This document shows positions 63,283 to 64,000 of a DNA stretch of 64,000 nt, in pieces. Position 1 is the first letter of the stretch. The number at the start of each line of letters is the position of its first letter. The position numbers and the translations under genes were made by a program. Below the pieces are notes generated by a model. The model ran no database searches and had not been told where the DNA came from. It saw only the letters and a program-made list of their open reading frames with translations. Source of the DNA: Levilactobacillus brevis (GTDB lineage Bacteria; Bacillota; Bacilli; Lactobacillales; Lactobacillaceae); contig CP079699.1 of the NCBI GenBank assembly GCA_021383565.1, forward strand, positions 744,001 through 808,000, given 5' to 3'.

Positions 63283-64000
63283 CAGCCAATGGTTCCCGGT
63301 CCAGTGTAAAGCCGCCTAACTTCTTCCGCCGGGCATCCAGAATCAAGCGTTCACTGGCCCGTTCGTAGTCGTCGCGCATACCAACTTTTTCGGTAATTTT
63401 TAGCAACAGATCGACGTCGCTCAGGTCGAGGTCGGCTTCACTGAGGTGATACCGTTCCAGTAATGCCGGTGCGTGGTATTGCCGGAAGAAACTTAGCGCG
63501 TATAGGGCCACGTCGTCCTTGGCGTAGAGTTTTTCCTTGATGGCACCGGTCAGGGCCAATTTTTGCGCCGTCACTTGGTCCTTGAACTTCGGCCAGAGAA
63601 TCCCGGGGGTATCCAGCAGTTCTAGATGATTACTGGACCGTAACCACTGCTGTCCCTTGGTAACACCGGGGGTATCTCCGACCTGTGCGGCCTTGCGTTT
63701 GACCAGGTGATTTAGCAACGTGGATTTCCCGACGTTGGGCACGCCGACCGTCATGGCACGCATTGGCCGTTCCTTCAAGCCCTTGGCCTGTTCGGCGGCG
63801 AGCTTGTCAGCCAGAATGCCCAGCGCAATCTTGGTAATCTGCTTAGGGGTAACATTGGCCCGTGAGTCGATGGCGATGGCCGCCTGCTGCTGATCACGGT
63901 AATAATTGAGCCAAGCCGCCGTTTGCTGCGGATCAGCCAGGTCCTTCTTGGTTAAAATAACTAAATGCGGCTTGTGTTGCGCAATCCGCGCGACCTCGGG
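63263..64000 (-). CDS. ylqF: Ribosome biogenesis GTPase YlqF/RbgA (partial)
   Basis: The 5' end lies beyond the window; 245 codons are present. The circularly permuted GTPase order is seen: TKKDL (G4) first, then SRANVTPKQI (G5), GVPNVGKSTLLN (G1), GDTPGVTKGQQW (G2) and LLDTPGILWPKF (G3). A C-terminal RNA-binding helical domain follows. RbgA helps late 50S assembly. It is followed by overlapping rnhB, the usual order in Firmicutes. Confidence 0.95.
   Translation of the reverse strand, partial: PEVARIAQHKPHLVILTKKDLADPQQTAAWLNYYRDQQQAAIAIDSRANVTPKQITKIALGILADKLAAEQAKGLKERPMRAMTVGVPNVGKSTLLNHLVKRKAAQVGDTPGVTKGQQWLRSSNHLELLDTPGILWPKFKDQVTAQKLALTGAIKEKLYAKDDVALYALSFFRQYHAPALLERYHLSEADLDLSDVDLLLKITEKVGMRDDYERASERLILDARRKKLGGFTLDREPLAGDSREQ

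Overview
The window looks like chromosomal DNA of a fairly GC-rich member of the Lactobacillaceae, probably a Levilactobacillus-like heterofermenter. That is inferred from gene content and order: DUF916/WxL surface cluster, FolT with a THF riboswitch, XerS, the xerC-hslV-hslU block and topA-dprA-rnhB-ylqF. The genus was not tested. About 60 genes or gene remnants are visible. There are no rRNA or tRNA genes, no CRISPR array and no prophage.

Layout. 1-8,811: end of an ammonium transporter, small membrane proteins, an acyltransferase-Nudix pair, a CPBP protease facing a TetR regulator, nitroreductase, FAD oxidoreductase, RNase HI, EbsA-like protein and fhs. 8,890-9,470: repeat copy A. 9,773-15,507: lspA-rluD type, then pyrR-carA-carB. 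15,614-22,372: rqcH, marR with a palindromic operator, phosphodiesterase with an apparent ATT start, MFS transporter, DegV, THF riboswitch and folT. 22,655-23,092: gtrA. 23,141-29,984: a segment bounded by two ISL3-type elements with the same 8-bp word outside each end, apparently inserted between gtrA and its terminator. 30,046-32,696: repeat copies B and C around vanZ-like and UbiA genes. 32,772-36,133: WxL/DUF916 cluster. 36,494-40,317: SRPBCC, broken rgg, nth, phosphoesterase and a MazEF-type module with a truncated antitoxin. 40,437-43,664: xerS, a 950-bp stretch without genes, and an IS30-type element. 43,700-53,557: Nudix, msrA/msrB, matrixin-like protease, ppaC, LysR, parC/parE and plsY. 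53,623-64,000: epimerase, hslU-hslV-xerC, an intact ISL3 element, topA, dprA, rnhB and the ylqF fragment.

Two observations stand out. First, carA-carB downstream of an intact pyrR encode a carbamoyl-phosphate synthase look-alike. CarA has lost all three glutaminase catalytic positions. CarB has lost the metal and ATP residues of both ATP-grasp domains, most of the second ATP-grasp lobe and the MGS-like allosteric domain. Both frames remain open. This looks like a retained pseudoenzyme pair, possibly regulatory with PyrR. Second, a dispersed repeat of roughly 580 bp occurs twice nearly full length (inverted relative to each other, 21 kb apart) and once as a fragment. Its core can fold as a closed multi-hairpin domain. 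Comparing the two long copies shows compensatory base-pair changes in two stems, which favours a structured RNA over a protein gene.

Decay is common: two ISL3 transposases each carry one in-frame TAG, the IS30 transposase is frameshifted, a condensation-like protein has a stop and a frameshift, rgg has lost part of its HTH, and the MazE-like antitoxin has an internal TGA while its toxin is intact.
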